64,000 nt of DNA from Mucilaginibacter psychrotolerans. Its GTDB lineage: Bacteria; Bacteroidota; Bacteroidia; Sphingobacteriales; Sphingobacteriaceae. This document shows positions 15,738 to 23,849 of this stretch, one piece after another. The stretch is taken from positions 1 through 64,000 of the forward strand of contig NZ_SOZE01000020.1 of the NCBI RefSeq assembly GCF_004519315.1. The letters are read 5' to 3'. Each line of letters opens with the position of its first letter. The stretch's first letter is position 1. The notes below the pieces were generated by a model. The model searched no databases. It was not told the DNA's origin and worked only from the letters and a program-made list of their open reading frames with translations. Both the position numbers and the translations under genes were made by a program.

Positions 15738-16376
15738 TTACTTATCAGCAACAAACGGTGCCTGCCGCAGAAACTCATCGCTGCTTAGCTGCGTTATCAT
15801 CCATTTACCCAGGCTTGATGCGCTGATGTAATCACCGGGGCAATCCTGTAGACTGGTAATAACATCGGGCAAGTCATCGGTTTGCTGTATCATGGGGAGG
15901 CGCACCAGCGTCCAGTCGAGGTTACTGGCTGCAAGCAATTCGTATTCCACCTGCTTATCAGCAGTGGTTTTTGGGTAGTTTTGGTACATCCACTCGGTAC
16001 CGAACTTGGTTTTGGGGCCCTTACTATCGGAAGGTGTATCAACGTTGAGCCCTGTGGTACCTATGTATCGCTTGATGCCGAGCCTATCCATCGCTTTTAA
16101 AATTTTGGCACTTACATCGCTGAATACCGGTGGCTCGCCGGCAGGTTGGCCAACGGTGCTGATTACGGCAGTGCAGCCTGCAAGCAGGTTTAGCAAAACA
16201 TCGTAGTCCCGTGCGTCGCCTTCCAAAATTTCAATCAGCGGGTTATCTGTGTGCACCGTTACGGATTGATGTTGCAGGAGTTTGATAGGTATATGATGAG
16301 CAAGTAATTGTTTAACAAGGTATTTACCGGCCTTACCGGTGCCGCCTATAACAGCGACTTTTGTATGTAGTTGCAT
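15738..16376 (-). CDS. NAD(P)-binding atypical SDR (NmrA-like)
   Basis: A 212-residue single Rossmann-fold protein. The nucleotide-binding motif VIGGTGKAGKYLVKQL (residues 9-24) and the GDARD segment are typical of atypical short-chain dehydrogenases (NAD(P)H-binding, NmrA/HSCARG-like). The classical YxxxK catalytic pair is not evident, though KRYIGTTGLNVDT sits where these proteins keep their active-site region. Such proteins act as redox sensors or as reductases of unknown substrate. The stop codon lies right beside the inverted GTTAGAAAG repeats. It is monocistronic on the minus strand with 312 bases before ccmB. Confidence 0.8.
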   Translation of the reverse strand: MQLHTKVAVIGGTGKAGKYLVKQLLAHHIPIKLLQHQSVTVHTDNPLIEILEGDARDYDVLLNLLAGCTAVISTVGQPAGEPPVFSDVSAKILKAMDRLGIKRYIGTTGLNVDTPSDSKGPKTKFGTEWMYQNYPKTTADKQVEYELLAASNLDWTLVRLPMIQQTDDLPDVITSLQDCPGDYISASSLGKWMITQLSSDEFLRQAPFVADK

Positions 16377-16688
16377 ATGGTTCTTTATAAAAATGAAAAT
16401 AGAAAATGAGTGTTATGCCGGTTGGGCATAAAGGATACATCGCCATTAGCGGCGGCGTAAAAGACTGGGATATTTATAAAGAGATTTTAATAAGCCAAAG
16501 ATAGACAGGATTTCGGAATTTAAGGACTGAACAGGATTTTGAATCAAAATTTCCTGATTTTTTTAGAAAATCAAAGAAATTTAAGGGATTTTCCAGGGAT
16601 TTTGCCTCTCCAACCTTTCTAACTTTTCCTAACCTTTCTAACTTGTCACAACTCTTCTAACTTTTTTAACCTCTCCAACTTCTTCAAC
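16377..16688. other. Intergenic region made mostly of dispersed repeats
   Basis: No gene is seen. The region holds an imperfect copy of the AACAGGATTTT/GGATTTCGGAATTTAAGG repeat (about 16503-16600), related to the units at 28456-28620 and 43770-43840. It ends with a block of GTTAGAAAG-type units in reverse orientation (16604-16690) that reaches the ccmB stop codon. Confidence 0.7.
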
Positions 16689-16690
16689 CT
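16604..16690. repeat. GTTAGAAAG-type repeat block at the ccmB 3' end
   Basis: About nine degenerate units on the minus strand (TTCTAAC, TTCCTAACC, TCTCCAAC and similar on the plus strand). The ccmB stop codon TAG (16691-16689) lies at its edge, so the repeat directly follows or slightly overlaps the coding end. Confidence 0.75.
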
Positions 16691-17372
16691 AATCCCGCCA
16701 TAGATACGGGAACAGCAGCAGCGAGGTAGCTATAACGATGACGTTGATAGCTGCCAGTACGCCGATGTTACCCAGGCTGAGGCCCCTATCCAACCCGTCC
16801 ATCGCGGCTTTGCTTATTTTGATGAGGATAAGGATAACGGGTATGATAACCGGAAAACTCAATATCGCCATCAGTGTGCCGTTGTTGCCGGCTTTTGAGG
16901 CAATGGCCGATATCATAGTAAAAACGGTGGAAAAACTAATGCTGCCTAGCAATACCGCAAGGAAGTAAAACAGCAAATCGCCAACGGTATTGGTAAAAAA
17001 CAGCATGTAAACGACCAGGGCCAGTACGCTTAACAGCCCCATCAGCAAGATGTTATAGATGGTTTTAGAAAGAATAATAGCTTGCGGGTGTGCAATGGTA
17101 TAATAGTATAGCAACCTGGCCTTGCTCTCCTGCATAAAGCTTTTGGCAATAGCATTTACCGATGCAAACAGCATAATTATCCAAAACAGGATGTTCCACA
17201 CAATGGGATAACCACTGCTGTTTTTAAACCCCGGGTTAAGGTTGAATGATATATAGCAGATAAACACCGTAGATACGATATACAACAGCACGCCATTGAA
17301 GGCGTATTTGGATCGCCATTCCAGTATGATCTCTTTCTTAAGCAGGTTGACGGTTTGGTTAAAAAGGCTCAT
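16689..17372 (-). CDS. ccmB: Heme exporter permease CcmB
   Basis: A 227-residue inner-membrane protein with six hydrophobic segments, matching the CcmB permease that works with CcmA, CcmC and CcmD in cytochrome c maturation. It starts with a cytosolic amphipathic N terminus NQTVNLLKKEIILEWRSKYA, which is characteristic of the family. Two periplasmic loops and the C-terminal LLLFPYLWRD complete the protein. ATG 17372 is chosen over a start 96 bases upstream because it fits family length and a TATATTTG promoter element lies just before it. No ccmA adjoins; ccmC and ccmD lie in a separate operon at 9.5-10.4 kb. Confidence 0.9.
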   Translation of the reverse strand: MSLFNQTVNLLKKEIILEWRSKYAFNGVLLYIVSTVFICYISFNLNPGFKNSSGYPIVWNILFWIIMLFASVNAIAKSFMQESKARLLYYYTIAHPQAIILSKTIYNILLMGLLSVLALVVYMLFFTNTVGDLLFYFLAVLLGSISFSTVFTMISAIASKAGNNGTLMAILSFPVIIPVILILIKISKAAMDGLDRGLSLGNIGVLAAINVIVIATSLLLFPYLWRD

Positions 17373-17377
17373 CGGCA

Positions 17378-17385
17378 CAAATATA
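17378..17385 (-). promoter_or_regulatory. Promoter -7 element TATATTTG of ccmB
   Basis: On the minus strand TATATTTG ends only 5 bases before the ATG at 17372. The mRNA would be leaderless or nearly so. Confidence 0.55.
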
Positions 17386-17501
17386 CTAATTATTGTACCG
17401 ATGGTTGAGCCGTGGTTGTTGTGAATACTTGCCGCATAAACCCTGTCGCCAGTCTTCGCAGCAAGCAATTAATTTTCTGGCAGCATATTGACAAAAAGCT
17501 G

Positions 17502-17531
17502 TTTGATTGCTCACATAAAGCTGTATATTTG
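17502..17531 (+). promoter_or_regulatory. Promoter of tRNA-Lys
   Basis: TTTG at 17502-17505 and TATATTTG at 17524-17531 are separated by 18 bases, close to the usual 19-21. The tRNA begins 31 bases after the -7 element. Confidence 0.65.
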
Positions 17532-17562
17532 CAACCCGGTAAAAAAATACCGGCACCAGTAC

Positions 17563-17635
17563 GACTCGGTAGCTCAGCTGGTAGAGCAAATGACTCTTAA
17601 TCATTGGGTCGAGAGTTCGAATCTCTCCCGGGTCA
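17563..17635 (+). tRNA. tRNA-Lys(CUU)
   Basis: A complete cloverleaf is visible. The acceptor is GACTCGG/CCGGGTC with one G-U pair, and the D arm is GCTC/GAGC. The anticodon stem is AATGA/TCATT with loop CTCTTAA, giving anticodon CTT (reads AAG). The T arm is GAGAG-TTCGAAT-CTCTC, with discriminator A. CCA is not encoded (CCCCC follows). A promoter precedes it and a terminator follows. Confidence 0.95.
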
Positions 17636-17647
17636 CCCCCAATATCA

Positions 17648-17683
17648 AAAACAGCCTTTACACTAACGTAAAGGCTGTTTTTG
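17648..17683 (+). terminator. Terminator of tRNA-Lys
   Basis: Arms ACAGCCTTTAC (17651-17661) and GTAAAGGCTGT (17668-17678) pair perfectly around ACTAAC, extended by flanking A and T runs and followed by a T run. Confidence 0.9.
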
Positions 17684-17808
17684 GTTTCACAAAGCGGGTG
17701 TATTTGGGCGTTTTGAGGCTTATATTTCACAACCGTCCCCCAATCCTATTCATCGTGGTAGAATATGCAAATTCCATCGGCTTCATTTCCACACCTCAAA
17801 CAAAATCA

Positions 17809-18792
17809 TTACCATTTTTCTAAACCGAGCAGTTTTTTGCCGAGGTCGGTTAGTTCGGCTATTGGATTTTGTTTTTCGCGCTCCAATGGATCGCCGGGGA
17901 AGGCGTAGCCTTGCATGGCTTCGCGGCTTTGCCAGCTGTTTATGCGCCAGTCTACCAGTTCCTGGTTATCTTCCTGGGCAGGCATCATGGCAATGTACTG
18001 CGCTATACGTACCTTGTTGCCACTGGTGTTGGCGCGGATACCATGCGGCTGCAGACTATTGAAAATAAGCAGATCACCTGCCTCCAGCTTAACTTTTACC
18101 AAATCGAAACCTGTGGGATCGGGTTTGTAGTGGTCGCGGTCTTCGGGTTGACTAAGCTTCCAGGTATCATAGGTGCGATATAACTCCGGGATGCATTGGA
18201 AACCACCCATCGTTTCATCGGTTTGGTCGGCAAGGGCCAGTACGCCCTGCACGTTTTGGGGTTTGGTTTCGGGATCGTAATCCCAGTGAATGAAGCCTTT
18301 GTACTCAAACCCCGGGCGCAGCGGGAAGTTGAGGTTAGCCCTGTCTATCGTAGCCCAAAGTTTTTCTGTACCCCATATATCTGCAAATGCCTGGTACACC
18401 CGCGGAGTCTGCCGGTTATCCCACATCAATTGGTGATTGTAAATCTCCACCATGCCGGTATTGTTTAGCTCTTTCATCTGCATTTGGGCGTTTGGCCTTT
18501 TGTACCAGGTTTCTATATCGTTGGCATCTTTTCCCTCGTATTCCCACAAGTAGGCAGCGAGTTTCTCGGCTTGATCGCTCGGTACGGCATTTTTGATCAC
18601 TACGTAGCCATTCTCAATCCAAAATTTCCAGTCATCCTCGCTCAGCACCTGCAAGGGTTTGCCGTTGCTGCGGTCGTTTAGTTTCATTTGGCTTGACTTT
18701 GCGGTGGATGGGTTGCCCGGTATCTCCTTATGTGCATTTTGGGGTCCGGGGGCTATCATGGTATTAGCCATAGTTTGTTGTTCTGATATCAT
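17809..18792 (-). CDS. Phytanoyl-CoA dioxygenase (PhyH) family protein
   Basis: A 327-residue Fe(II)/2-oxoglutarate-dependent oxygenase of the PhyH family. The iron-binding triad is seen as His and Asp in IHWDYDP and the distal His in QPHGIRANTSG. The nearby Arg of NKVRIAQY is placed to hold 2-oxoglutarate. The first 45 residues are Gln/Asn/Pro-rich and look disordered. There is no signal peptide, so it is cytosolic. It is transcribed divergently from an AraC-type regulator, a common arrangement in which the regulator controls the oxygenase. The substrate is unknown; family members hydroxylate acyl-CoAs or small natural products. A TACCTTTG element (18832-18825) suits its promoter. Confidence 0.85.
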   Translation of the reverse strand: MISEQQTMANTMIAPGPQNAHKEIPGNPSTAKSSQMKLNDRSNGKPLQVLSEDDWKFWIENGYVVIKNAVPSDQAEKLAAYLWEYEGKDANDIETWYKRPNAQMQMKELNNTGMVEIYNHQLMWDNRQTPRVYQAFADIWGTEKLWATIDRANLNFPLRPGFEYKGFIHWDYDPETKPQNVQGVLALADQTDETMGGFQCIPELYRTYDTWKLSQPEDRDHYKPDPTGFDLVKVKLEAGDLLIFNSLQPHGIRANTSGNKVRIAQYIAMMPAQEDNQELVDWRINSWQSREAMQGYAFPGDPLEREKQNPIAELTDLGKKLLGLEKW

Positions 18793-18929
18793 GGTTTTAT
18801 TGGTTTTGCTTCGTTTTGATAAAACAAAGGTATGCCGAGCTTAATGCAGAAATATCCTGCATAATGACCAAAATTTGCTCTGTATTGACATAATTGTTAA
18901 ATTAATGCCGGTAATTAAGCCAATACTGC

Positions 18930-19775
18930 ATGAATGAGATACAATTAGAGCGGGTGGATTTTGAACCCGGCAAATCGTTCAAACTATTTTCGCCAAGGTT
19001 GCGCAACACCTTTTTGTGGCATTATCATCCCGAATTTGAGCTGGTTTATGTAGAGGCTGATGCAGGGATACGCCATGTAGGCTCGCATATTAGCAGTTAT
19101 ACGCAAAGCGATTTGGTATTTATAGGCAGCAACCTCCCCCACCTCAATTTTGATTACCGCCTGCGCAGCGATTACCACCAGATCGTTATCCAGCTTCGCG
19201 AAGATTTCCTTGGCAATGCCATCGGTACATCGCCGGAGTTGGCGGTCATTAATCAGCTATTTAAAAAAGCAGCCTATGGCATAGCGTTTCATGGCGAAAC
19301 AAAAGCCATCGTTACCGAAAATCTGAAAGCATTAGCAAGCCTTGATTCTTTTGAGCAACTAATAGAGTTGATAAAGGTATTCAACATCCTGGCCCGATCC
19401 AATGAGTTTACCATCCTGAATGCCGACGACATCAGTATTCAATTTTTCCTGAAGGATAAGATACGCATGGGTGCCATTTACGAATATATTGATGCAAATT
19501 ACAATCGAAAGCCCGATGTGAATGTGGTGGCCGGTAAAGTGAATTTGACGACTGCCGCCTTTTGCCGTTACTTTAAACGCCAGACAAATATCACCTTTAC
19601 CGATTTTGTGAACCAGTACCGTATAGATATTGCCAAAAACCTATTGATGCAGGACAAGAATATCACCGAAACCTGCTATGCCGTAGGCTTCGACAGTCTG
19701 TCATACTTCAACAAATTATTTAATAAGCTGGTTGGCCAAAACCCATCGGAGTTTAAGAAGAGCAGGTTGATTTAG
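18930..19775 (+). CDS. AraC-family transcriptional regulator
   Basis: A 281-residue regulator with an N-terminal cupin sensing domain (about 20-110; FLWHYHPEFELVYVE carries the cupin His/Glu pattern) and two C-terminal helix-turn-helix motifs (about 185-281). The latter include LTTAAFCRYFKRQTNITFTDFVNQYR and TETCYAVGFDSLSYFNKLF before the closing NPSEFKKS, split here for description only. This type typically senses a carbohydrate or small molecule and activates a neighbouring gene. The divergent PhyH oxygenase is the obvious candidate target; that is inferred from position. The start is the ATG at 18930. Confidence 0.9.
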   Translation: MNEIQLERVDFEPGKSFKLFSPRLRNTFLWHYHPEFELVYVEADAGIRHVGSHISSYTQSDLVFIGSNLPHLNFDYRLRSDYHQIVIQLREDFLGNAIGTSPELAVINQLFKKAAYGIAFHGETKAIVTENLKALASLDSFEQLIELIKVFNILARSNEFTILNADDISIQFFLKDKIRMGAIYEYIDANYNRKPDVNVVAGKVNLTTAAFCRYFKRQTNITFTDFVNQYRIDIAKNLLMQDKNITETCYAVGFDSLSYFNKLFNKLVGQNPSEFKKSRLI

Positions 19776-19941
19776 AAGACGGCTTTTAACTATAACAGCG
19801 TGGTTACCCCGTTACAAAACCGCACACACCGTTGTATCGTTTATGAACAATAATAGGTTTAATAATCTACCAATAAACTAACAATCAATACATTGTAACC
19901 ATGGCATTTAGTTTGTTGTTAATACACATATTTGGTGCATT

Positions 19942-20265
19942 ATGAAAAATAACAGGCCCCTCATCAGGCGTACTTTTTTACAGGAACGCTTCGATATCCT
20001 TATCAAAAAACAACGCAACGGCACCGCCAACTTCAACGATTTGACCGAGCTCGACGAAATCGTAAACCGCGACCCAGCCATCCGAGAAAGCATACTGGAA
20101 GAAATGCACGAGATGGAGCACCCCTCAGAAGGGCCAAAACAAGAAGAAGAAATTATAGCAATAACGCCGATACAACAGCCATCGTTTTTAGCGCAATTAA
20201 AGAACTTCTTTCATCGCTTGTTTACAGCGGCTGCACCAAATACAAAAGCTATCCTCGTACACTAA
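19942..20265 (+). CDS. Hypothetical small charged protein
   Basis: A 107-residue protein I do not recognise. The first 65 residues are mostly helical and charged (LQERFDILIKKQRNGTANF, then NDLTELDEIVNRDP with IRESILEEMHEMEH). An acidic linker and a short hydrophobic-basic patch FLAQLKNFFHRLF follow near the end. The first half resembles the cytosolic part of anti-sigma-like or small helical regulators seen in Bacteroidota, but no membrane helix long enough is present. It is preceded by 166 bases of A+T-rich non-coding DNA and converges on yigZ. The regular codon use supports a real gene. Confidence 0.65.
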   Translation: MKNNRPLIRRTFLQERFDILIKKQRNGTANFNDLTELDEIVNRDPAIRESILEEMHEMEHPSEGPKQEEEIIAITPIQQPSFLAQLKNFFHRLFTAAAPNTKAILVH

Positions 20266-20280
20266 GAGGGCTTTATCAAA

Positions 20281-20895
20281 TTATTGCGCGCCAACCCATT
20301 GTAACTTGAGCCCTTTGTGGGTATTTAACTTGCCCATTACTTGCTCTACCTGGGTTTTGCGTACCGAAAATTTAATACTGCAATCCAGTTCGGCAATTTG
20401 CTCCAGCACCTGTAAGTGCTCTTCTTTAATGATGCGCATCACATCATTCATCAAAGCATATTCAAAGGTAATCGTATAAACATCGTTCACCGTCTTTTCA
20501 ACAATCTGCGCTTGCTCCAGGGCCGCCTCGGTAGCCAGTTTGTAAGCATTGATCAAGCCCGGAACGCCCAAAAGCGTACCGCCGAAATAACGCACTACTA
20601 CAACCAACACATTAGTTATGTTTTTAGATAGCAGCGTATTAAGAATGGGCCTGCCTGCGGTACCCGAAGGCTCGCCGTCGTCATTCACGCGAAAAACGGA
20701 CCTATCTATACCCAGCCTAATGGCCCAGCAATGATGGTTGGCCTTAGGGTGTTCGGCCTTTAGTTTGGCAACGAGGGGCTTTATATCAACATCCGACGAA
20801 ACCGGATAAGCGTAGCCGAGGAATTTGCTACCACGGTCGCGAAAAACGCCTTCGCTTGCAGAGGCAATTGTTTTGTACGTATCGTCGAAAAGCAT
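20281..20895 (-). CDS. yigZ: YigZ/IMPACT (UPF0029) family protein
   Basis: A 204-residue cytosolic protein of the YigZ/IMPACT family. The UPF0029 signature is clear: DDGEPSGTAGRPIL (about residues 75-88), then VVVVRYFGGTLLG and LINAYKLATEAAL. The C-terminal domain of ferredoxin-like fold (DUF1949) follows. Family members are linked to translation control and some carry proline-dipeptidase-like claims, but the bacterial function is not settled. It is the last gene of the ribD-EamA-yigZ operon; its ATG directly abuts the stop of the EamA gene (no intervening base), implying coupling. Confidence 0.9.
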   Translation of the reverse strand: MLFDDTYKTIASASEGVFRDRGSKFLGYAYPVSSDVDIKPLVAKLKAEHPKANHHCWAIRLGIDRSVFRVNDDGEPSGTAGRPILNTLLSKNITNVLVVVVRYFGGTLLGVPGLINAYKLATEAALEQAQIVEKTVNDVYTITFEYALMNDVMRIIKEEHLQVLEQIAELDCSIKFSVRKTQVEQVMGKLNTHKGLKLQWVGAQ

Positions 20896-21765
20896 TTAAT
20901 TTTGAGAGAGAGTTATTATGATAATAGCGACTATGGCCAGCCCTATGCCGATTTTGTTGAGCAGGCTTAACCGTTCTTTAAACAATACCAAACCCACTAT
21001 TGCGCCGGCAGTTATCACACCAATGTTCATGGCAGAAAATACCGACGACGGGCTTGCCGAAAGTTGCTGGTGCGCTTTAAGGTAGAACAAAATGTTGCCG
21101 AAATTAGCCACCCCGATTATCCAACCGAACATCACATGCGGCCAGGAAATGCGCGCACCTTTGGTGAGCACACGAAAAATAAGGCTGACGAATGCTATGA
21201 TAAACGCCAGTATCAGTATCAGGAAAAGCGAGGTGGTATAAGGCACGGCCTTAAAAGCGGCAACTTGCTTAAACAAAATATCTATTGCCCCAAAGCCCAG
21301 GAAAACGATGAGCAGGTAAAACCAGGCATTGCTCAATACCCTTCGGTTGGCCGTTTGCTTTTGCCAGGGTATCGAGCAAAGGATGGCAGCAAAACCAACA
21401 ATTACGCCTACCATCTTGAGCGGATTAAGTGTTTCGTTGAATAACCAGAAGGCCGCTACAAGGGGAATCAATAGCGATAAACGTTGCGCAATATCCGTAC
21501 GCACGATGCCCGCCACCCGTACCGATGATGCCATCACCATAAATATAACCGGCAGCAAAATACCCACTGCGGCATACACCAATATAGGCCCGGTCTTAAA
21601 TACCTCCAGGTTTACGTGTGGACGGAAGAAGAACCAGGTAAGCAGGACAGCCACCGGGTAGTTCCAGGTGATGGCCTGCGAAATATCAATACTATAGCGC
21701 CTGGCCAGTTTTAACAAAACCGACACAATTACGCTGCAACAAACACTCAGGAAAACGTATAACAT
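20896..21765 (-). CDS. EamA/DMT-family transporter
   Basis: A 289-residue inner-membrane protein with about ten hydrophobic helices arranged as two EamA repeats (about 1-135 and 150-288), as in drug/metabolite transporters. The N terminus MLYVFLSVCCSVIVSVLLKL begins directly with a membrane helix. The last helix ends in LAIVAIIIITLSQN. Its ATG overlaps the ribD stop by one base (TAATG) and its stop abuts yigZ. The operon with ribD might suggest export or import of a flavin-related compound, but that is only context; DMT transporters vary widely in substrate. Confidence 0.88.
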   Translation of the reverse strand: MLYVFLSVCCSVIVSVLLKLARRYSIDISQAITWNYPVAVLLTWFFFRPHVNLEVFKTGPILVYAAVGILLPVIFMVMASSVRVAGIVRTDIAQRLSLLIPLVAAFWLFNETLNPLKMVGVIVGFAAILCSIPWQKQTANRRVLSNAWFYLLIVFLGFGAIDILFKQVAAFKAVPYTTSLFLILILAFIIAFVSLIFRVLTKGARISWPHVMFGWIIGVANFGNILFYLKAHQQLSASPSSVFSAMNIGVITAGAIVGLVLFKERLSLLNKIGIGLAIVAIIIITLSQN

Positions 21766-22820
21766 TAGCTTTTAGGCTGATTATAATAAACTTGCAAACG
21801 GTCAACTCCTACGGGGTATTGCCCCCTGTTAGCGCCGCTTATATTTGGTGCCGGTATGCCATTGGTTAAAGCGTCCGGTCCGGTTAAAATACGGGCCTCA
21901 TCCCATAATCCGGCTTTTATAAACGAATTTAAGGTGCGCGCCCCACCCTCTATGATTACCGACTGGATATCCTGCAGGTACAATTGATACATCATATACT
22001 GCGGTACATAGCGGTCGAAATCTTCCAGGGCGATATATTTTATTTTGCCCTCAATGTCGGTTTTTATTTCGTTAAAAATCAGAGTTTCCACCGTTTGGTC
22101 AAAAATGTTTAAATCCGATGACAATTCCAGCCTGCGATCTACAACCACACGTTTTGGCGATTTTCCTTCGGCATAACGCGTGTTTAATTGCGGGTTATCG
22201 GCCAGTACAGTGTTCTTGCCAACTAAAATTGCGTCTTCTTCGGCACGCCATTGGTGCACCAGTTTACGGCTTTCGGGGCCGGTTATCCAATGCTGACTGC
22301 CATCGGCGGGTGCAAAAAAGCCATTGGCGGTTTGCGCCCATTTTAGTATAATGTATGGCCTGTGCATTTGTACACGGGTAAAAAAGCGACGGTTAAGCCA
22401 ACGGCACTCTTTTTCCAACACCCCTACGGTAACCTCAATACCTGCTGCAAGTAGCTTTTCTATCCCCTTGCCATCCACCTGCGGGAAAGGGTCGCGGCAA
22501 CCCACCACTACTTTGGGGATACGGTGCCTGATAATCAAATCTGCACAGGGGGGCGTTTTGCCGTGATGCGCACAGGGTTCCAGCGACACGTAGATGGTGG
22601 AGTTTTGCATCAAGTCGGCATAATTAGCATGGTTGTTTATGACCATGTTAACGGCGTTTACTTCGGCATGTGCCTCTCCGTATCGGCGGTGATACCCCTC
22701 GCCTATTATCCTGTCCTCGTGCACGATTATTGCACCCACCATGGGGTTCGGGCTAACATGGCCTGCGCCCAAAGCGGCAAGTTCCAGGCAGCGCTGCATA
22801 TATATTTGGTGTTGCGGCAT
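21765..22820 (-). CDS. ribD: Bifunctional riboflavin biosynthesis deaminase/reductase RibD
   Basis: A 351-residue enzyme catalysing two riboflavin steps: deamination of the diaminopyrimidine and reduction of its ribosyl side chain. The N-terminal deaminase domain (about 1-145) has the zinc motifs HAEVNAV and PCAHHGKTPPC. The C-terminal RibD_C reductase domain (about 150-351) has LKWAQTANG and the NADPH-site stretch VIIEGGARTLN. The ATG lies 4 bases after a TACTTTTG promoter element, and no FMN riboswitch fits in that space. It is first gene of an operon with EamA and yigZ and diverges from prmC. The rest of the rib pathway lies elsewhere. Confidence 0.95.
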   Translation of the reverse strand: MPQHQIYMQRCLELAALGAGHVSPNPMVGAIIVHEDRIIGEGYHRRYGEAHAEVNAVNMVINNHANYADLMQNSTIYVSLEPCAHHGKTPPCADLIIRHRIPKVVVGCRDPFPQVDGKGIEKLLAAGIEVTVGVLEKECRWLNRRFFTRVQMHRPYIILKWAQTANGFFAPADGSQHWITGPESRKLVHQWRAEEDAILVGKNTVLADNPQLNTRYAEGKSPKRVVVDRRLELSSDLNIFDQTVETLIFNEIKTDIEGKIKYIALEDFDRYVPQYMMYQLYLQDIQSVIIEGGARTLNSFIKAGLWDEARILTGPDALTNGIPAPNISGANRGQYPVGVDRLQVYYNQPKS

Positions 22821-22824
22821 GGTA

Positions 22825-22849
22825 CAAAAGTAGCTTTTATGTTACTTTG
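22825..22849. promoter_or_regulatory. Face-to-face -7 elements of ribD and prmC
   Basis: TACTTTTG on the minus strand (22832-22825) ends 4 bases before the ribD ATG. TTACTTTG on the plus strand (22842-22849) ends 4 bases before the prmC ATG. The two elements are 9 bases apart, so each promoter's upstream part would lie inside the other gene. Confidence 0.5.
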
Positions 22850-22853
22850 TTGC

Positions 22854-23726
22854 ATGAAAACTATCAGGGATGTATTCTTCAATTTCCACCAAGGTTTAGA
22901 TGAGCTTTATGGTGCTCATGAAGCTGAGGCTATAACACTGATGGTAATGAGCGAGATAACGGATATATCACGCGCCAAATTAAAAGCATTCCCCGAGGAC
23001 GATGTTCCATCTGAAGCATTGGAAAACATTGGAAGCATCCTTGCAGAACTAAAAACGGGCAAGCCCGTGCAATATATTTTAGGCAGCACGGAGTTTTATG
23101 GACTAACTTTTCTGGTAAACCCGGCAGTACTGATACCCCGACCGGAGACAGAGGAGTTGGTTGAATGGACGCTGGAGACAGTGGGTAGTTTGCAGCTGGC
23201 GGCGGGCATTGAGGAAACGCCCTTACGCATTTTGGATATTGGTACGGGCAGCGGATGCATTGCCATTAGCCTGAAAAAGAACCTGCCGGATGCCGCGCTG
23301 ACGGCATTGGATATTTCTGCGGATGCTTTGCAAACCGCTAAGCAAAATGCGGTAATCAATGAGGTAGATGTTGAATTTATTCAAACCGACATCCTGAACC
23401 AATCTCCGCTCACTACTCACTATTCACTTATCATAAGTAACCCCCCATATGTTACGCTGCAGGATAAGACGCTGATGCATGCCAACGTCACCGATTTCGA
23501 GCCGCATACTGCTTTATTTGTGCCGGAAGATAACCCGTTGCTGTTTTATGATGCCATTGCCGATTTCGCCCGGAATAATCTTTTACCAGGCGGCCTGCTT
23601 TTCTTCGAGATAAACGAAGCGTTTGGACAGGAAACGGTTGAGCTCTTAGCCAATAAAGGTTTTATTAACATTGAGTTGCGGAAGGATATGAGTGGCAGGG
23701 ACAGGATGATAAAAGCGTCATTATAA
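22854..23726 (+). CDS. prmC: Peptide chain release factor N5-glutamine methyltransferase PrmC
   Basis: A 290-residue SAM-dependent methyltransferase that methylates the glutamine of the GGQ motif in release factors. It has the helical N-terminal domain (about 1-95) and the Rossmann domain with motif I LDIGTGSGCIAI, the acidic motif II LDIS and the substrate motif ISNPPYV. The upstream frame stays open into ribD, but ATG 22854 fits family length and follows a promoter element. Between motif II and NPPY the segment SPLTTHYSLI is encoded by a GTGAGTAGTGAG-type dispersed repeat (about 23406-23430), an in-frame repeat-derived surface segment. Confidence 0.93.
   Translation: MKTIRDVFFNFHQGLDELYGAHEAEAITLMVMSEITDISRAKLKAFPEDDVPSEALENIGSILAELKTGKPVQYILGSTEFYGLTFLVNPAVLIPRPETEELVEWTLETVGSLQLAAGIEETPLRILDIGTGSGCIAISLKKNLPDAALTALDISADALQTAKQNAVINEVDVEFIQTDILNQSPLTTHYSLIISNPPYVTLQDKTLMHANVTDFEPHTALFVPEDNPLLFYDAIADFARNNLLPGGLLFFEINEAFGQETVELLANKGFINIELRKDMSGRDRMIKASL
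23406..23432 (-). repeat. GTGAGTAGTGAG-type repeat inside prmC
   Basis: The plus strand reads CCGCTCACTACTCACTATTCAC. The complement matches the intergenic repeat at 35864-35924 in motif and style. It encodes SPLTTHYSL in frame just before the NPPY motif. Confidence 0.5.
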
Positions 23727-23737
23727 CCCTAGAGAAG

Positions 23738-23843
23738 TAATATTTTGCGCCTCCGGGCACGCAAATCGGTCATGCAATTCAGAGACGCAAAATATTGATT
23801 TTTAAGTCATTTCGGTGTATAGACGCAAAATATTGCGTCTATA
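23738..23843. repeat. Two GACGCAA palindromic repeats between convergent genes
   Basis: A first imperfect hairpin pairs AATATTTTGCGCCTC (23739-23753) with GAGACGCAAAATATT (23782-23796). A second is a near-contiguous palindrome at 23818-23843: TATAGACGCAA, AATA, TTGCGTCTATA. Both share the GACGCAAAATATT core, so they are copies of one REP-like element. They lie between the prmC stop and the esterase stop and could act as bidirectional terminators. Confidence 0.8.
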
Positions 23844-23849
23844 CCGTAA

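Noticed and set aside
17386..17730. Minus-strand open frame of 114 codons crossing the tRNA-Lys
   Set aside because: It is the antisense of the tRNA (peptide like PGEIRTLDPMIKSHLLYQLS), a well-known spurious translation.
22821..22853. FMN riboswitch before ribD or lysine riboswitch before the aspartate kinase gene
   Set aside because: ribD has about 4 bases after its -7 element and the kinase gene overlaps its upstream neighbour, so no leader exists.
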